From: Bifidobacterium parmae
Lineage (GTDB): Bacteria > Actinomycetota > Actinomycetes > Actinomycetales > Bifidobacteriaceae
Assembly (NCBI RefSeq): GCF_002860365.1
Contig: NZ_NMWT01000017.1
Span: 1-48,130, forward strand
Length of the DNA stretch: 48,130 nucleotides
Direction of reading: 5' to 3'
Program-made: the position numbers and the translations under genes
Notes under the pieces: generated by a model
Databases searched by the model: none
Seen by the model: the letters and a program-made list of their open reading frames with translations, nothing else
Told to the model about the DNA's origin: nothing
Shown here: positions 15,294 to 24,019 of the stretch, piece after piece
Position numbering within the stretch: the first letter of the stretch is position 1
Layout: each line of letters starts with the position of its first letter

Positions 15294-17540
15294 CTACTTC
15301 GTGAGCTTGGCGTATTCGTCGAGCATGAAGGCGGTGATGCGCCTGCCGCCGTCGCTCATCAGCATCGGCATCGAGTTGATGGGCATGGACTTGAGGAAGA
15401 TGCGCATCATGGTGTTGTCGGGCAGCTTCGGCAGTTCGCCGCTGTCGCCTGCGGCCTCGACGGCCGCGACGACCTTCGCACCGACCGGGTCGGCCTCCCA
15501 TTCGCCGTACGTGGACCATTCGTCGAGCGGCAGGGACTTGCCGTCGCCTTCGAGTTCGACGGTGACGACGGCGGCGATGTCGCGGCTGGACGTGCCGACC
15601 TCGATGTCGTAGTCGCCGGACTCGATGTGCCAGTCGCCGTACTTCTCGGACCAGTAGGCGAAGGCGCGCTCGTCGAGATCGATGGTCACGGTCCGCGACT
15701 CCCCCGCCTTGAGGAACACCTTGGCGAAGCCCTTGAGCTCGTGGACCGGACGGGCCACGTCGGCCTTGCCGGGGGCGACGTACACCTGCACGGTCTCGGC
15801 GCCGTCCACGTCGGAGACGTTGGCGACGGTGGCGGTCACGGTCGCGGTGTTCGCACCGGTCTTCTCCGCGTGGACGTCGGAGATCTCGAACGAGGCGTAG
15901 CTCAGGCCGTAGCCGAACGGGTAGTCGACGGCGACATCGTAGGTGTCGTAGTAGCGGTAGCCGACGAACACGCCCTCGCCGTAGTCGACGTGGCCCTCCT
16001 CGCCCGGCCAGTTGAGCATGCTCGGATCGTCGTTGATATCCAGCGGGATGGATTGGGCGAGCTTGCCGGACGGGCTGGCCTCGCCGAAGATCACGTCGGC
16101 GAGCGCGGGGCCGCCGGCCTGGCCGAGCAGCCAGGATTCGAGGATGCCCTTGGCGTGGCCGGCCCACGGGGCGACGGAGACGACGGATCCGTTGGACAGC
16201 ACGACGGCGACGTTCGGGTTGACGGCGGCGACCTTGGCGAGCAGCTCGGTCTGCTTGGCGGGCATGTCGAGGGTCTCGCGGTCGAAGCCTTCGGATTCGG
16301 CGGCCTCGGGCAGGCCCAGGAACAGGAGCGCCACGTCGGCGTCCCTGGCGGTTTCGACGGCTTCGAGTTCGAGCGCGGAGTCGGCGGGTTCGAGGTCGAG
16401 TGTGAAGCCGGGGGCGAAGTCGGCCTTGATGCCGCGTTCGGCGAGCGTGTCGAGGAACGAGGTCATCTTGGTGGGGGTGATGTGGGAGGAGCCGCCGCCC
16501 TGGTAGCGCGGGGTGCGGGCGAATTCGCCGATGACGGCGATCTTCGAATCCTTCTTCAGCGGCAGGATGGCGTCCTCGTTCTTGAGCAGGACCATCGATT
16601 CGACGGCGGCTTGGTGGGCGACCTCGTCGTGGGCGTCGACGTCGAAGCGGTAGCCGTCGATGCTCATGGCGGCGCGGGCCTTGTCGGTCAGGTCGATCAT
16701 GCCTTGGGCCATGCGGCCGAGCTGGGCGGGGTCGATGCGGCCGTCGCGGGCGGCGTAGACGACCTCGTCGTCGGTGCCGCTCGGCGGCATCTCGAGGTTG
16801 AGGCCGGCGTTGACGGAGGCGACGCGGTCATGGTCGGCGCCCCAATCGGACATGACGATGCCTTTGAAGCCCCATTCGTCGCGCAGCACGTCGGTGAGCA
16901 GCCAGCGGTTCTGGGCGGAGTGGACGCCGTTGACGCGGTTGTAGGAGCACATGATGGTCCACGGCTGGGCGGTCTTGACGATGTGTTCGAAGGCCGGCAG
17001 GTAGATCTCGCGCAGGGCGCGCTGGGAGACGCGCGCGTCGACGCGCAGGCGGTCGGTCTCCTGGTTGTTGACGGCGAAGTGCTTCAGGGACGTGCCCACG
17101 CCCTTGGACTGCACGCCTTCGACGATGCCGACGGCCTCATGGCCGGCGAGGTACGGGTCCTCGCTCCAGTATTCGAAGCAGCGGCCGCCGAGCGGGTTGC
17201 GCTTGATGTTCACGCCCGGTCCGAGGATGACGGCGACCTTCTCCTGGATGCACTCCTCGCCCATGGCCTCGCCGACCTTATGGACGAGTTCCGGGTTCCA
17301 CGAACTGGACAGGCCGGCGGCCGGCGGGAAGCAGGTGGCGGGCACGGAGTCGTCGAGGTCGGTCTCGCCGGTGCTGGTGGCGAGAGACTTCCTGAGGCCG
17401 TGAGGGCCGTCGGTGATCATGTAGCCGGGGATGCCCTTGGCCTCGACGCCCTGCAGATGCCAGGCGTCGCCGCCGGAGGTGAGGGAGGCCTTCTCCTCCA
17501 GCGTCAGATCCTTGACGGACGGGTAGGTGTGCTCGCTCAT
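15294..17540 (-). CDS. Glycoside hydrolase family 3 beta-glucosidase-type enzyme
   Basis: The 748-residue protein has the full GH3 architecture: an N-terminal TIM-barrel domain with the nucleophile in VMSDWGAD (Asp ~230) and KHFAVNNQE (~153). A C-terminal sandwich and a fibronectin-III-like domain follow (FGYGLSYASFEIS, ~540). No signal peptide is present, so it should act inside the cell on imported oligosaccharides or glycosides. Family members are usually beta-glucosidases or beta-xylosidases; the exact specificity is not readable. The start has AAAGAGG upstream. The gene is divergent from the TetR gene at 17865. The shared intergenic region contains the palindrome ACCAACCGGTTGGT, so control by that TetR is likely. 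Confidence 0.92.
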   Translation of the reverse strand: MSEHTYPSVKDLTLEEKASLTSGGDAWHLQGVEAKGIPGYMITDGPHGLRKSLATSTGETDLDDSVPATCFPPAAGLSSSWNPELVHKVGEAMGEECIQEKVAVILGPGVNIKRNPLGGRCFEYWSEDPYLAGHEAVGIVEGVQSKGVGTSLKHFAVNNQETDRLRVDARVSQRALREIYLPAFEHIVKTAQPWTIMCSYNRVNGVHSAQNRWLLTDVLRDEWGFKGIVMSDWGADHDRVASVNAGLNLEMPPSGTDDEVVYAARDGRIDPAQLGRMAQGMIDLTDKARAAMSIDGYRFDVDAHDEVAHQAAVESMVLLKNEDAILPLKKDSKIAVIGEFARTPRYQGGGSSHITPTKMTSFLDTLAERGIKADFAPGFTLDLEPADSALELEAVETARDADVALLFLGLPEAAESEGFDRETLDMPAKQTELLAKVAAVNPNVAVVLSNGSVVSVAPWAGHAKGILESWLLGQAGGPALADVIFGEASPSGKLAQSIPLDINDDPSMLNWPGEEGHVDYGEGVFVGYRYYDTYDVAVDYPFGYGLSYASFEISDVHAEKTGANTATVTATVANVSDVDGAETVQVYVAPGKADVARPVHELKGFAKVFLKAGESRTVTIDLDERAFAYWSEKYGDWHIESGDYDIEVGTSSRDIAAVVTVELEGDGKSLPLDEWSTYGEWEADPVGAKVVAAVEAAGDSGELPKLPDNTMMRIFLKSMPINSMPMLMSDGGRRITAFMLDEYAKLTK

Positions 17541-17654
17541 GGCGTGTGCCTCTTTCCTTGAGTTCCTTGCGTATGTTCCGTTGAGCCGTGCGGCCGGCCG
17601 TTCCGGTGCGGCCCGTCCGGTCTTCCTCCACGAATCCCAGGCGAACCACTTTCA

Positions 17655-17668
17655 ACCAACCGGTTGGT
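17655..17668. promoter_or_regulatory. Putative TetR operator (GH3/TetR intergenic region)
   Basis: Perfect 14-bp palindrome ACCAACCGGTTGGT, 115 bases upstream of the GH3 start. A related half-site, ACCAACCG, recurs at 17719-17726, followed by ACCGTATGGT. No equally clear promoter hexamers can be assigned here. Confidence 0.6.
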
Positions 17669-17806
17669 AGGTAGATTATCAAATCATTGGTCACAACACG
17701 CCGAAATCATTTGGAATACCAACCGACCGACCGTATGGTTAATATCGCCTGCCAACGCAAGGAAGACATCACGCGGCGCCGAAGACACTACGAGGCCGCC
17801 GTGGCG

Positions 17807-17854
17807 ACCACCCTCAGACGGCTCCGCCGCCAGCTCCCGCCGGCGGGAGCGGAA
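17807..17854 (+). repeat. Two-hairpin dispersed repeat, copy R4, in the TetR leader
   Basis: ACCACCCTCAG is followed by a short imperfect stem and by CTCCCGCCGGCGGGAG and GCGGAAA. It ends about ten bases before the TetR start codon, so its last bases merge with the weak ribosome-binding region. Confidence 0.8.
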
Positions 17855-17864
17855 AGAAGACAGC

Positions 17865-18464
17865 ATGACCACCAACGACTCCAACGACGTCACCGACGAC
17901 ACCGACCGTCGTCACTCCATCCTCGAAGCGACCACGCTGTCCTTCGGCCGCTTCGGCTACTACGGCACGTCGATCCAGCGCATCGCCACCGCCGTAGGCC
18001 TCACCAAGGCCGGCGTGCTGCACTACGTGGGCAGCAAGGAGGGACTGCTGCGGCTCGCGCTCACCGACGAGTACGACCGCGCCGGCGAACGGATCATGGC
18101 CGACATGATCGCCATGGACCGGCCGATCATCGCCGAGATGTGGCGCCGTCTCGTCGCGCTCAACAGCACGAGGCCGGACCAGGTGCACATGTTCTCCACG
18201 CTGAGCGCCGAGGCCCTCGACCCGAAGCATCCGGCGCACGACTACTTCGCCGAGCGCGAGCGGCAGACGGTGGTCAGCGCGATGAACATCAACTGGTCGG
18301 TGCCGGACGGCGTGAACGTGGAGCACGTGCTGCAGGCGGGACTGTCCATGATGGACGGCATCCAGCTGCGCTGGCTGCGCTCCCCCGGCCGCGACCTCAA
18401 CGCCATGTGGGCCGACTGCGAGGAGGTGCTGTTCCCTTCGCCCCTGTGGGACGGCTACCGCTGA
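17865..18464 (+). CDS. TetR-family transcriptional regulator (module 1)
   Basis: The 199-residue protein has an N-terminal TetR helix-turn-helix (about 33-57, YYGTSIQRIATAVGLTKAGVL) followed by an alpha-helical ligand domain. It ends in FPSPLWDGYR, a tail shared with the two other TetR proteins at 21727-22431 and 30959-31591. ATG 17865 is preceded only by a weak GGAAAGAAG supplied by the edge of repeat R4. It is divergent from a GH3 gene and convergent with the GPH transporter of module 2. The likely role is a sugar-responsive repressor of the GH3 gene and perhaps of itself. Confidence 0.9.
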   Translation: MTTNDSNDVTDDTDRRHSILEATTLSFGRFGYYGTSIQRIATAVGLTKAGVLHYVGSKEGLLRLALTDEYDRAGERIMADMIAMDRPIIAEMWRRLVALNSTRPDQVHMFSTLSAEALDPKHPAHDYFAERERQTVVSAMNINWSVPDGVNVEHVLQAGLSMMDGIQLRWLRSPGRDLNAMWADCEEVLFPSPLWDGYR

Positions 18465-18500
18465 GTCCCCTTTCGGCGTTCCACCGCGTCGCGGATACGG

Positions 18501-18533
18501 CATGTGCCGAGTCCCCACGGGGCCCGGCACATG
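18501..18533. terminator. Bidirectional hairpin terminator
   Basis: CATGTGCCG...CGGCACATG with an inner GTCCCC-ACG-GGGCC stem, between the convergent TetR (plus) and GPH transporter (minus) genes. Confidence 0.75.
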
Positions 18534-18553
18534 CGCACCTCATATCCGTGAAT

Positions 18554-19906
18554 TCAACGACGGGAGGCGAGGTCGGACACGATGCCGTCGATGCGCCCGT
18601 CGAGGTCGTAGAACCACAGGAGCACGGCCATGACGACGACCATCGCGACCGGCACCCACACGAAGGTGTTCACCATCGCGGCGATCGTGCCGGCGGACTG
18701 CACGGCGGCGGCGCCGTCGTAGCCGGACGCGCCGAGCACCCATGCGATCGCGGCGGCGGACACGCCCATCGCGACCTTCATCGAGAAGCTCGACGAGCTG
18801 AACACGATGCCGTCGGAGCGCACGCCGGTGGCCCATTCGCCGTAGTCGACCACGTCGGCGCTCATCGCGTTGAGCGCGGCGTTCATCGGCACGATGCCGA
18901 TCATGCGCACGATGATCGAGACGAAGAACACCCATAGGTTCGCGGGGTCGACGAACACGAGCAGGCTGCCCGCCACGACCAGCACGAGGCCGGCGAGCGA
19001 GGAGTTGCGCTTGCCGAACCGTGCGACCAGAGGACTGGCGAACGGCAGGACGACGACCATCGGGATGACGGTGGCCAGGCCGATCACGGCGGTCAGGTTG
19101 GCGTTGCCGAGCACGTACTTGGCGATGTAGGCGGCCATGCCGTTGGCGATGCCGTTGTAGACCCACAGCGCGAAGTTGAGGCCGAGCGTGAGCCACCAGT
19201 AACGATTGCGCGCCAACGCGCGGAAATGCTCGGCGACGGAACGACGCGCGATGCCGTCGCCCGATGCGGAGGAGCCCCCGACGACCTCGCGCGTGTTCGC
19301 GAAGGTGAACCAGTAGCCGAACGGGATCAGCACGGCGATCACGCCGAAGAACACGCTCCAGCCGAGCGACGAGCCGCCGAACATGCCGATGACCGGCATG
19401 GCGAGCACGTAGACGAGCATCGCGCCCACGTTCGCGGTGGTCATGCGGAAGATGTTGAGGGTCGTCTTCTCGTTCGTGTCGTCGGTGAGCAGCGACGTGA
19501 GCGAGGCGTAGGCGACGTTGACGGTCGAGTACGCGACGTTGACGAGCGTGTAGACGGCCCACGCGTAGACGATGCCGGCGAGGGAGTTCCCGAACGGGTC
19601 GGCGAACAGGAACAGGAACGCGGCGCCGTACGCGAGGCCGCCGAACAGCATCCACGGGCGGGCCTTGCCCCAGCGGGACTTCGTCTGGTCGACGAGGATG
19701 CCGACGGACAGGTCCCAGAAGGCGACGGCGAGACGCACGACGAGCAGCATCATGGCGATCATCGACGGGTCGAGGCGGACCACGTCCGTGTAGAACATCG
19801 TCAGGTAGGTGGACATGGCGATGTTGCCGATGGACGTCCAGAAATCGCCCATGCCGAAGGCGAACCGGGTGAGGAAGGTGAGTCGCGGGGATTTCGACGA
19901 GGTCAT
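18554..19906 (-). CDS. GPH-family sugar:cation symporter (MelB/XylP-like)
   Basis: The 450-residue protein has about twelve hydrophobic segments. It has the glycoside-pentoside-hexuronide:cation symporter signature near the N-terminus: RFAFGMGDF, and then DQTKSRWGKARPW between helices 2 and 3. The family imports sugars or glycosides with Na+ or H+. A GTG at 19909 would add one residue; ATG 19906 follows GAGGAGACGGTG. It starts 11 bases after the stop of the DUF5060/DUF4038 glycosidase gene, so the two are one operon and the symporter probably imports that enzyme's substrate. Confidence 0.92.
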   Translation of the reverse strand: MTSSKSPRLTFLTRFAFGMGDFWTSIGNIAMSTYLTMFYTDVVRLDPSMIAMMLLVVRLAVAFWDLSVGILVDQTKSRWGKARPWMLFGGLAYGAAFLFLFADPFGNSLAGIVYAWAVYTLVNVAYSTVNVAYASLTSLLTDDTNEKTTLNIFRMTTANVGAMLVYVLAMPVIGMFGGSSLGWSVFFGVIAVLIPFGYWFTFANTREVVGGSSASGDGIARRSVAEHFRALARNRYWWLTLGLNFALWVYNGIANGMAAYIAKYVLGNANLTAVIGLATVIPMVVVLPFASPLVARFGKRNSSLAGLVLVVAGSLLVFVDPANLWVFFVSIIVRMIGIVPMNAALNAMSADVVDYGEWATGVRSDGIVFSSSSFSMKVAMGVSAAAIAWVLGASGYDGAAAVQSAGTIAAMVNTFVWVPVAMVVVMAVLLWFYDLDGRIDGIVSDLASRR

Positions 19907-19916
19907 CACCGTCTCC

Positions 19917-21506
19917 TCAGGCGACCTTGCGGATGCGCACGGCCATGTACTGGCGGCCGAGTTCGACCCTCACCTTGCCCTCGTAGACGCCGGGCAGCGT
20001 CTCGACGGTCATGTTCCACGTGTCGATGACGTCGACCGTGTACCTGGCGCCGGCGGGCAGCGGGAACTCACGGTAGGCGGGACGGAACCAGCCGAGGTAG
20101 ACGAGCTGGAAGTCGGTGCCGGAGCGCAGGACCGGCACGTCCCAGTACTGGATGCCCTTCTCGAGCGTCGGGGTCAGCGCCGTGCCCTCGGGCAGCGGCG
20201 AGGCGACCGGCCAGACGTCGCCTGGCGCGAGGGAGGCGTCGAGCGGCGTGGCGTCGAGCGGAACGTCGGCGAAGACCTTCCTCATGAATGCGATGCGGGC
20301 CGGCGATTCGCCGTGCAGTTCGCCGCCGTGGGCCCACCAGACCTGCTCGCCCTTGTCGATGAAGGTCTCGCCGTGGGTCACGTAGCCGCCGCGCATGGCG
20401 CCCTCCCAGAAGCGGCGGGTGAGCTCCTCGCCGGTCAGGTTGCCCCAGCCCCAGTAGATGTTGCCCTCGTAGCCGGGTTCGTCGCACACGACCGGCTTGC
20501 CGTAGGCCTTGCGCCAGTCGGCCACGCATTCGGTGGTGCGGGTGACGTCGACGCGCTGGATGGAGCAGTGGGTGCACCACGGCTCGTTGTAGTCGTAGAT
20601 CGGGATGCAGTTGTGGATGGAGCGCAGGTGGCCGAACGCGTCGTTGCCCATGACGACGCGGGCGTAGTCGCGCCAGTCCTCGAGGCTCTTCCAGGGCAGG
20701 AGGTCGTACTCGTTGGCCAGGGACCACCAGATGTTGCGGTAGGCGCCGTAGCGGCGGGCCATGTACTTGAGGTAGAACTCGTCCTCGGCCTTGGTCATCT
20801 TCGAGAAGCCCCATTCGGGCTTGTCGTACGGGTGCAGCAGGATGACGTCCGCCTCGATGCCGAGGTCGCGCAGCTGCGCGATGCGACGGTCGAGGTTCTC
20901 GAAGAACGGCTCGTTGAAGCGCGTGTGGTCGAATCCCTCGGCCATGGAGCCCGGGTAGGCGAACATGGCGGGGTCGGCGGTGTTGAAGTCGTAGAACTTG
21001 GGGAACACGCACATGCGGATCTTGTTGAAGGGCGCGTGCGCGAGGGTTTCGACGGTGCGGTCCTGCACGTCCGGCGCCTGGTTGGTCCATGCGTAGCAGG
21101 TGGTGCCGTACGGCTGGTAGTCGGTGCCGTCCTCGTAGCTGAAGCGGTAGGCGAGCTCGGGGCCGTAGGCGTCGCGGGCCGCGCCCTTGGCGACGTCCCT
21201 GGCGGGCAGCACGCGGCCGTGGTTGCCTTCGGATGCCGGGTCGACGGCGATCGCGCCGGCATGGCCGGCGAGCGCCGGGTCGGTGGCATGGGTCTCGTAG
21301 GTCCATGCGCCGGTGCCGACGGGCATGAAGCGCACGCCGTAGCGGCCTTCGCCGCGGTAGAAGCCGCCGACCTCGATGGTGCGGCCGGTCGCCGTGTGGG
21401 TGAACGTGGCGGACAGTTCGACGTCCGCGTAGGGGTTGCCGGCGGCGGTTCCGGTGAGGTTGAGTTCGAACATCGCGTACTGCTCGACATGCATCGGTTC
21501 GTTCAT
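19917..21506 (-). CDS. Putative glycoside hydrolase, DUF5060/DUF4038/DUF5605 architecture
   Basis: The 529-residue protein starts with a beta-sandwich (DUF5060-like, ~10-95; GTGAWTYETHATD). A TIM-barrel follows (DUF4038-like, ~115-440), then a C-terminal beta domain (DUF5605-like). Candidate catalytic glutamates are in WWSLANEYD (~265) and VVCDEPGYEG (~340), the expected clan GH-A positions. DUF4038 relatives include GH140 apiosidases, but this group is poorly characterised. No signal peptide is seen. The gene heads an operon with a GPH symporter. A TTAC-N6-GTAA palindrome overlaps the -10 region of its promoter, and the same palindrome occurs twice near the divergent MFS gene. Substrate unknown. 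Confidence 0.82.
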   Translation of the reverse strand: MNEPMHVEQYAMFELNLTGTAAGNPYADVELSATFTHTATGRTIEVGGFYRGEGRYGVRFMPVGTGAWTYETHATDPALAGHAGAIAVDPASEGNHGRVLPARDVAKGAARDAYGPELAYRFSYEDGTDYQPYGTTCYAWTNQAPDVQDRTVETLAHAPFNKIRMCVFPKFYDFNTADPAMFAYPGSMAEGFDHTRFNEPFFENLDRRIAQLRDLGIEADVILLHPYDKPEWGFSKMTKAEDEFYLKYMARRYGAYRNIWWSLANEYDLLPWKSLEDWRDYARVVMGNDAFGHLRSIHNCIPIYDYNEPWCTHCSIQRVDVTRTTECVADWRKAYGKPVVCDEPGYEGNIYWGWGNLTGEELTRRFWEGAMRGGYVTHGETFIDKGEQVWWAHGGELHGESPARIAFMRKVFADVPLDATPLDASLAPGDVWPVASPLPEGTALTPTLEKGIQYWDVPVLRSGTDFQLVYLGWFRPAYREFPLPAGARYTVDVIDTWNMTVETLPGVYEGKVRVELGRQYMAVRIRKVA

Positions 21507-21611
21507 GATGGGGCGCTTTCTGTATCTGGGTGCGCACGGCGACGTGCGCGGGTGGTTGCGTTGTCGTGACCGATAACGGGCGGATACCGGAACCCATCCG
21601 TTCGTTATTAG

Positions 21612-21625
21612 TTACTGATAGGTAA
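21612..21625. promoter_or_regulatory. TTAC-N6-GTAA operator 1 (glycosidase promoter)
   Basis: TTACTGATAGGTAA. It overlaps the putative -10 hexamer of the promoter for the DUF5060/DUF4038 gene. Two more TTAC-N6-GTAA sites lie at 22522 and 22616. The TetR at 21727-22431 sits between them. Confidence 0.7.
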
Positions 21626-21652
21626 GTTACGACGATGCGACGACGCTGTCAA
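21624..21652 (-). promoter_or_regulatory. Putative promoter of the glycosidase-GPH operon
   Basis: On the minus strand TTGACA (21647-21652) is followed by 17 bases and TAACTT (21624-21629). The -10 overlaps the operator, which fits repression by steric block. Confidence 0.6.
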
Positions 21653-21726
21653 ATCGCGCGACACGCCGGCGGCCACTCTGAGCCACCGCTCTGGACCACC
21701 GCTCTGGACCCGCCGCCCGGACCGGT

Positions 21727-22431
21727 TCAGCGGCAGCCGTCCCATTGCGGCGATGGGAACAGGTAGTCGGCATACCGTTCCCATTCGGCGACGAAGTCGA
21801 TGCCGTCCGGGTTGGCCAGCCAGCGGCCCTCCAGACCGTAGAGCGCGGCGTTCGCCAGCATGTAGACGAATTCACCGTCGACCCCCTCCGGCAGCAGCCA
21901 TTCGTGGGCGCGGAACTCGGCGGCCATGCGCGCCGGACGCTCGGCGAAATAGGAGTAGGCGGGATGCACCGGCGACATCGCCTCGGCGTTGAGCATCTCG
22001 AACACCTTGGCCAGCTGCGGGCGTCGCACCTGCTGTTCGACCACCTCGTGCAGCGCCTCGGGGATGCGCGGCCTGTCGCCCTCGCGGTCGCCGCCTGGCG
22101 CGAAACGCGCGAGATAGCGCGCGATGGCGTCCGACTTGTCGTAGTGGCGTTCGATGACGGCGATGAGCAGCCCCTGCTTGCTCTTGACCCGATGAATCAC
22201 GGCTGTCTGCGAGATGCCGATCTCGTTGGCGACGTCCTGCAGGGACATGCCGTAGTAGCCCTTCTGCGCGATGAGGTTCACCGCCACGTCGACGATCTGC
22301 TCGAACCGCTCCTCCGAGCTCATGCGCTTCCGCGCGGGCTTCTTCCGCCGAGCGTCGGCGGCGTGGTCGTTGATCAGCTCGGCGATGCGCGAGCGTTCGT
22401 TCATGTTCTCCATCGCGGTTTCATCCCCCAT
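21727..22431 (-). CDS. TetR-family transcriptional regulator (module 2)
   Basis: The 234-residue protein has a basic N-terminal extension (ADARRKKPARKRMSSEERF, ~25-43) and a TetR helix-turn-helix at about 58-83 (YYGMSLQDVANEIGISQTAV). It ends with FPSPQWDGCR, a Tyr-to-Cys variant of the tail shared by its two paralogues here. Three possible in-frame starts exist (22431, 22413, 22404); the first has GGGGAG upstream. It lies between the glycosidase-symporter operon and the divergent MFS gene, both of which carry TTAC-N6-GTAA palindromes, so it is the obvious candidate repressor of both. Confidence 0.9.
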   Translation of the reverse strand: MGDETAMENMNERSRIAELINDHAADARRKKPARKRMSSEERFEQIVDVAVNLIAQKGYYGMSLQDVANEIGISQTAVIHRVKSKQGLLIAVIERHYDKSDAIARYLARFAPGGDREGDRPRIPEALHEVVEQQVRRPQLAKVFEMLNAEAMSPVHPAYSYFAERPARMAAEFRAHEWLLPEGVDGEFVYMLANAALYGLEGRWLANPDGIDFVAEWERYADYLFPSPQWDGCR

Positions 22432-22521
22432 CGAGGCTCCCCGGCAGGCGTGGACGCGGGCGGTCCGCCCACGGCGCCCCGCCCTACATCGACTTCGGCG
22501 ACGAACCCCTCACATCAATGG

Positions 22522-22535
22522 TTACTATGTGGTAA
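22522..22535. promoter_or_regulatory. TTAC-N6-GTAA operator 2
   Basis: TTACTATGTGGTAA, 94 bases upstream of operator 3 and 91 bases from the TetR start. It may control the TetR promoter or help looping. Confidence 0.65.
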
Positions 22536-22580
22536 TCATTCTGCCACCGACTTTGGGAAACGCATCGCGACACGCCGCTT

Positions 22581-22609
22581 TTGACAAACCCAGGAGCCGT
22601 TTCTATATT
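22581..22609 (+). promoter_or_regulatory. Strong sigma-70-type promoter of the MFS gene
   Basis: TTGACA (22581-22586), a 17-base spacer and TATATT (22604-22609). The expected start site near 22616 falls on operator 3. Confidence 0.8.
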
Positions 22610-22615
22610 CTGAAG

Positions 22616-22629
22616 TTACCGAGTAGTAA
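22616..22629. promoter_or_regulatory. TTAC-N6-GTAA operator 3 (at the MFS start site)
   Basis: TTACCGAGTAGTAA begins seven bases after the -10 hexamer and covers the predicted transcription start. It is followed by an overlapping GTAATTAC palindrome. Confidence 0.72.
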
Positions 22630-22698
22630 TTACCAACTACTCAACCGGAACACAGCAGTTACCCACCCACCCATCCATACCGCCAAGGAAGGCATCCC

Positions 22699-23976
22699 AT
22701 GGAAACCCAGGCAATCGCCAGCGAGGAACTGGCCCCGGACACCGGCAAACCCGTCAGCAAGCTCAACCTCGGCCGCTTCGGCGCCGGCTTCATCTTCTTC
22801 TGCGTCGTCTTCATGATGTCGGGCACCATCGGCTCGACCGTCCTGCTGCCCGCCCGCTTCGACACGCTCGGCATCGGCCGCGGCGAGACGATCCTGGGCA
22901 CGATGAACTCCATCGGCATCATCTTCGCCCTCATCTCCAACGTCATCTTCGGCGCGCTGTCCGACTCCTCGCACTCCCGCTTCGGCAAGCGCACCCCGTG
23001 GATCATCGTCGGCGGCCCGATCGCCGGCATCGGCTTCTACCTGACCTCCATCTCCCCCACGCTCGTCACCATCGTCGCCTCCTGGTCGCTGCTGCAGATC
23101 GGTCTGAACTGCATGATCGCGCCGTGCGTGGCGATCCTGTCCGACCGCGTGCCGCAGAAGTACCGCGGCACGATGAGCGCCTTCTACGGCGCCGGCCAGA
23201 TCGTCGGCCAGTCGATGGGCACCATCATCGGCTCCGCGTTCATCAACGCCCCGAAGACCGGCTTCCTCATCGGCACGGTCTGCTGGTTCCTGTGCGGTCT
23301 GGGCACCGTCCTCCTCATCCCCCGCGAGCTGCCCTCCAAGGCCGCGGACGGCGAACGCTTCGACCTCAAGTCCACGCTGATGCAGTTCCGTCCGCCGACC
23401 AAGGGCGCCGCCGACTTCTACAAGGCGCTCGTCGGCCGTCTGATGCTCATCTTCGGCTACAACATGATCGTCGGCTACCAGCTGTACGTGTGCATGCGCT
23501 ACATCGGCCAGGACAAGGTCGCCGCCTCGGCCACCGTGTCCACGATGGCGGTCATCACCATGGTCGTCTCCCTGGCCGTCTCCCTCGCCTCCGGCCCGAT
23601 CTCCGACCGCATCGGCAAGCGCAAGCTGCCCGTGTTCATCTCCTCCGCCATCATCGCCGTCGGCATCGCCGTGCCGTGGCTGTGGCCCACCAAGACCGCG
23701 ATGCTCGCCTACGCCGCGCTCATGGGCATCGGATACGGCATCTACATGGCCGTCGACCAGGCGCTCAACATCGACGTGCTGCCGAACCCGGACGAGGCCG
23801 GCAAGGATCTCGGCATCCTCAACCTCGCCAACACGCTCGGCCAGGTCATCGCCCCGATCGCGGTCTCCTCGATCGTCGTGGCCACCGACGGCAACTACTT
23901 CCTCGTGTTCCCGGTCGCCATCGCCGCCGTCATGGTCGGCGCCGTCATCATCCTCTTCATCAGGAAGGTGAAGTGA
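22699..23976 (+). CDS. MFS sugar transporter (paralogue A)
   Basis: This 425-residue permease has about twelve membrane segments, the MFS motif DSSHSRFGKRTPW between helices 2 and 3, and RVPQKYRGTMSAFYGAGQ. A conserved VDQALNIDVLPNPDEAGKD appears in the second half. It ends FIRKVK. It is clearly related to the carriers at 29371 and 33352. GPH symporters and these MFS proteins share the helix 2-3 motif, so a sugar substrate is likely but not proven. CAAGGAAGG precedes the ATG. It has its own strong promoter, covered by a TTAC-N6-GTAA operator. A long hairpin ends the transcript. Confidence 0.9.
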   Translation: METQAIASEELAPDTGKPVSKLNLGRFGAGFIFFCVVFMMSGTIGSTVLLPARFDTLGIGRGETILGTMNSIGIIFALISNVIFGALSDSSHSRFGKRTPWIIVGGPIAGIGFYLTSISPTLVTIVASWSLLQIGLNCMIAPCVAILSDRVPQKYRGTMSAFYGAGQIVGQSMGTIIGSAFINAPKTGFLIGTVCWFLCGLGTVLLIPRELPSKAADGERFDLKSTLMQFRPPTKGAADFYKALVGRLMLIFGYNMIVGYQLYVCMRYIGQDKVAASATVSTMAVITMVVSLAVSLASGPISDRIGKRKLPVFISSAIIAVGIAVPWLWPTKTAMLAYAALMGIGYGIYMAVDQALNIDVLPNPDEAGKDLGILNLANTLGQVIAPIAVSSIVVATDGNYFLVFPVAIAAVMVGAVIILFIRKVK

Positions 23977-24019
23977 CGTCCGCCTGACGGACGGTCCGAC
24001 CGACATCCCCATCCCATGA

